DNA of 64,000 nucleotides. Source: DASZTV01 sp035548055 (GTDB taxonomy: Bacteria > Actinomycetota > Actinomycetes > JAFAQI01). The DNA lies in contig DASZTL010000091.1 of NCBI GenBank assembly GCA_035548055.1, positions 1 through 64,000 of the forward strand, in the 5' to 3' direction. The notes under the pieces are model-generated. The model was not told the origin of the DNA. It did no database searches and saw only the letters and a program-made list of their open reading frames with translations. Shown here in pieces: positions 63,854 to 64,000 of this stretch. Positions within the stretch are counted from its first letter, which is position 1, and the number at the start of each line of letters is the position of its first letter. Made by a program: the position numbers and the translations under genes.

Positions 63854-64000
63854 TGGTCACCGATGTGGAAAGAGCCGCTCGAGCGCAGCTGTTGCGCGCC
63901 GCGGAGCCGCCATCGGCCGGATTGTTGCGGCATGTCGCACAGGTCGGTCCGGTCGAGGCGGTTCAGGACATCCGTCGGCGGGCACCGATCCCGAACCTCG
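63853..64000 (+). CDS. dprA: DNA-processing protein DprA, N-terminal part (cut by window edge)
   Basis: The first 49 codons are present from the GTG at 63853 (VVTDVERAARAQLLRAAEP...), overlapping the comM TAG stop. This fits the helical N-terminus that precedes the Rossmann fold in actinobacterial DprA, and the comM-dprA order is conserved. No DprA signature is inside the window, so the name depends on position. Confidence 0.65.
   Translation, partial: MVTDVERAARAQLLRAAEPPSAGLLRHVAQVGPVEAVQDIRRRAPIPNL

Noticed and set aside
1..64000. CRISPR array, rRNA genes, biosynthetic gene cluster or phage module
   Set aside because: No spaced direct repeats, no rRNA sequence, and no clustered large synthases or structural phage genes were seen on either strand.

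Overview
The window is a contiguous piece of a high-GC Gram-positive (Actinomycetota) chromosome. The evidence is GC-rich codon use with many GTG starts, F420 genes (cofC and a luciferase-like F420 oxidoreductase), a DivIVA-like SepIVA homologue next to coaD, an HU protein with a long Lys/Ala tail, a GlnR-type nitrogen operator, and a gene order shared with streptomycetes and mycobacteria. The genus cannot be fixed from the sequence alone. Almost every interval is coding. Many genes look leaderless: a TANNNT -10 hexamer lies 6-9 bases before an ATG or GTG, with no Shine-Dalgarno sequence.

Region 1 (1-20.6 kb) is branched-chain amino acid and serine synthesis: a truncated PH-domain membrane protein, ilvD, ilvB-ilvN-ilvC, serA, leuA, leuB, ilvE and cimA, then gltX. 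Small genes are interspersed: an alpha/beta hydrolase, an F420 oxidoreductase, a PAP2-like phosphatase, a lone receiver domain, an EamA transporter, an aldo/keto reductase and an FAH-family hydrolase. Three genes carry short leader peptides rich in the regulatory amino acid: ilvB (Ile-Leu-Val-Val, with an intrinsic terminator), leuA (four Leu, with alternative hairpins) and cimA (Ile-Ile, with an intrinsic terminator). The cimA attenuator is the most interesting item in the window.

Region 2 (20.6-26.6 kb) has tRNA-Gln and tRNA-Glu followed by a 2 kb accessory patch: an HNH nuclease, a decayed fragment of an IclR gene, a small secreted protein and a GNAT acetyltransferase. Then come the intact IclR regulator divergent from leuCD, and the HU gene. 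A long palindromic element (arms GAAGTAGCACAT) occurs here and after ilvC.

Region 3 (26.6-42.8 kb) holds cofC, plsC, gpsA, a PLP lyase, an NlpC/P60 hydrolase, ddl, a DUF3515 lipoprotein, a one-domain Lrp-like protein, thiL, thiD, rpmB, recG, rsmD, coaD, the sepIVA homologue, the DUF177 protein, rpmF, an acyl carrier protein, rnc and mutM.

Region 4 (42.8-64 kb) holds smc-ftsY; a nitrogen block (amt, glnB/glnK, a second amt, glnD) with a four-part GlnR box; an acyl-CoA synthetase; ffh; the rpsP-khpA-rimM-trmD-rplS ribosome/tRNA-modification cluster; lepB, rnhB, a DUF2469 protein, yraN, comM; and the start of dprA, which runs off the window.

No insertion sequence, phage module, CRISPR array or rRNA gene was seen. 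What is unusual is mostly regulatory: attenuators, palindromes around -10 boxes, an upstream ORF coupled to a TTG start, stop codons re-used as -10 boxes, and a thiL with no well-placed canonical start.
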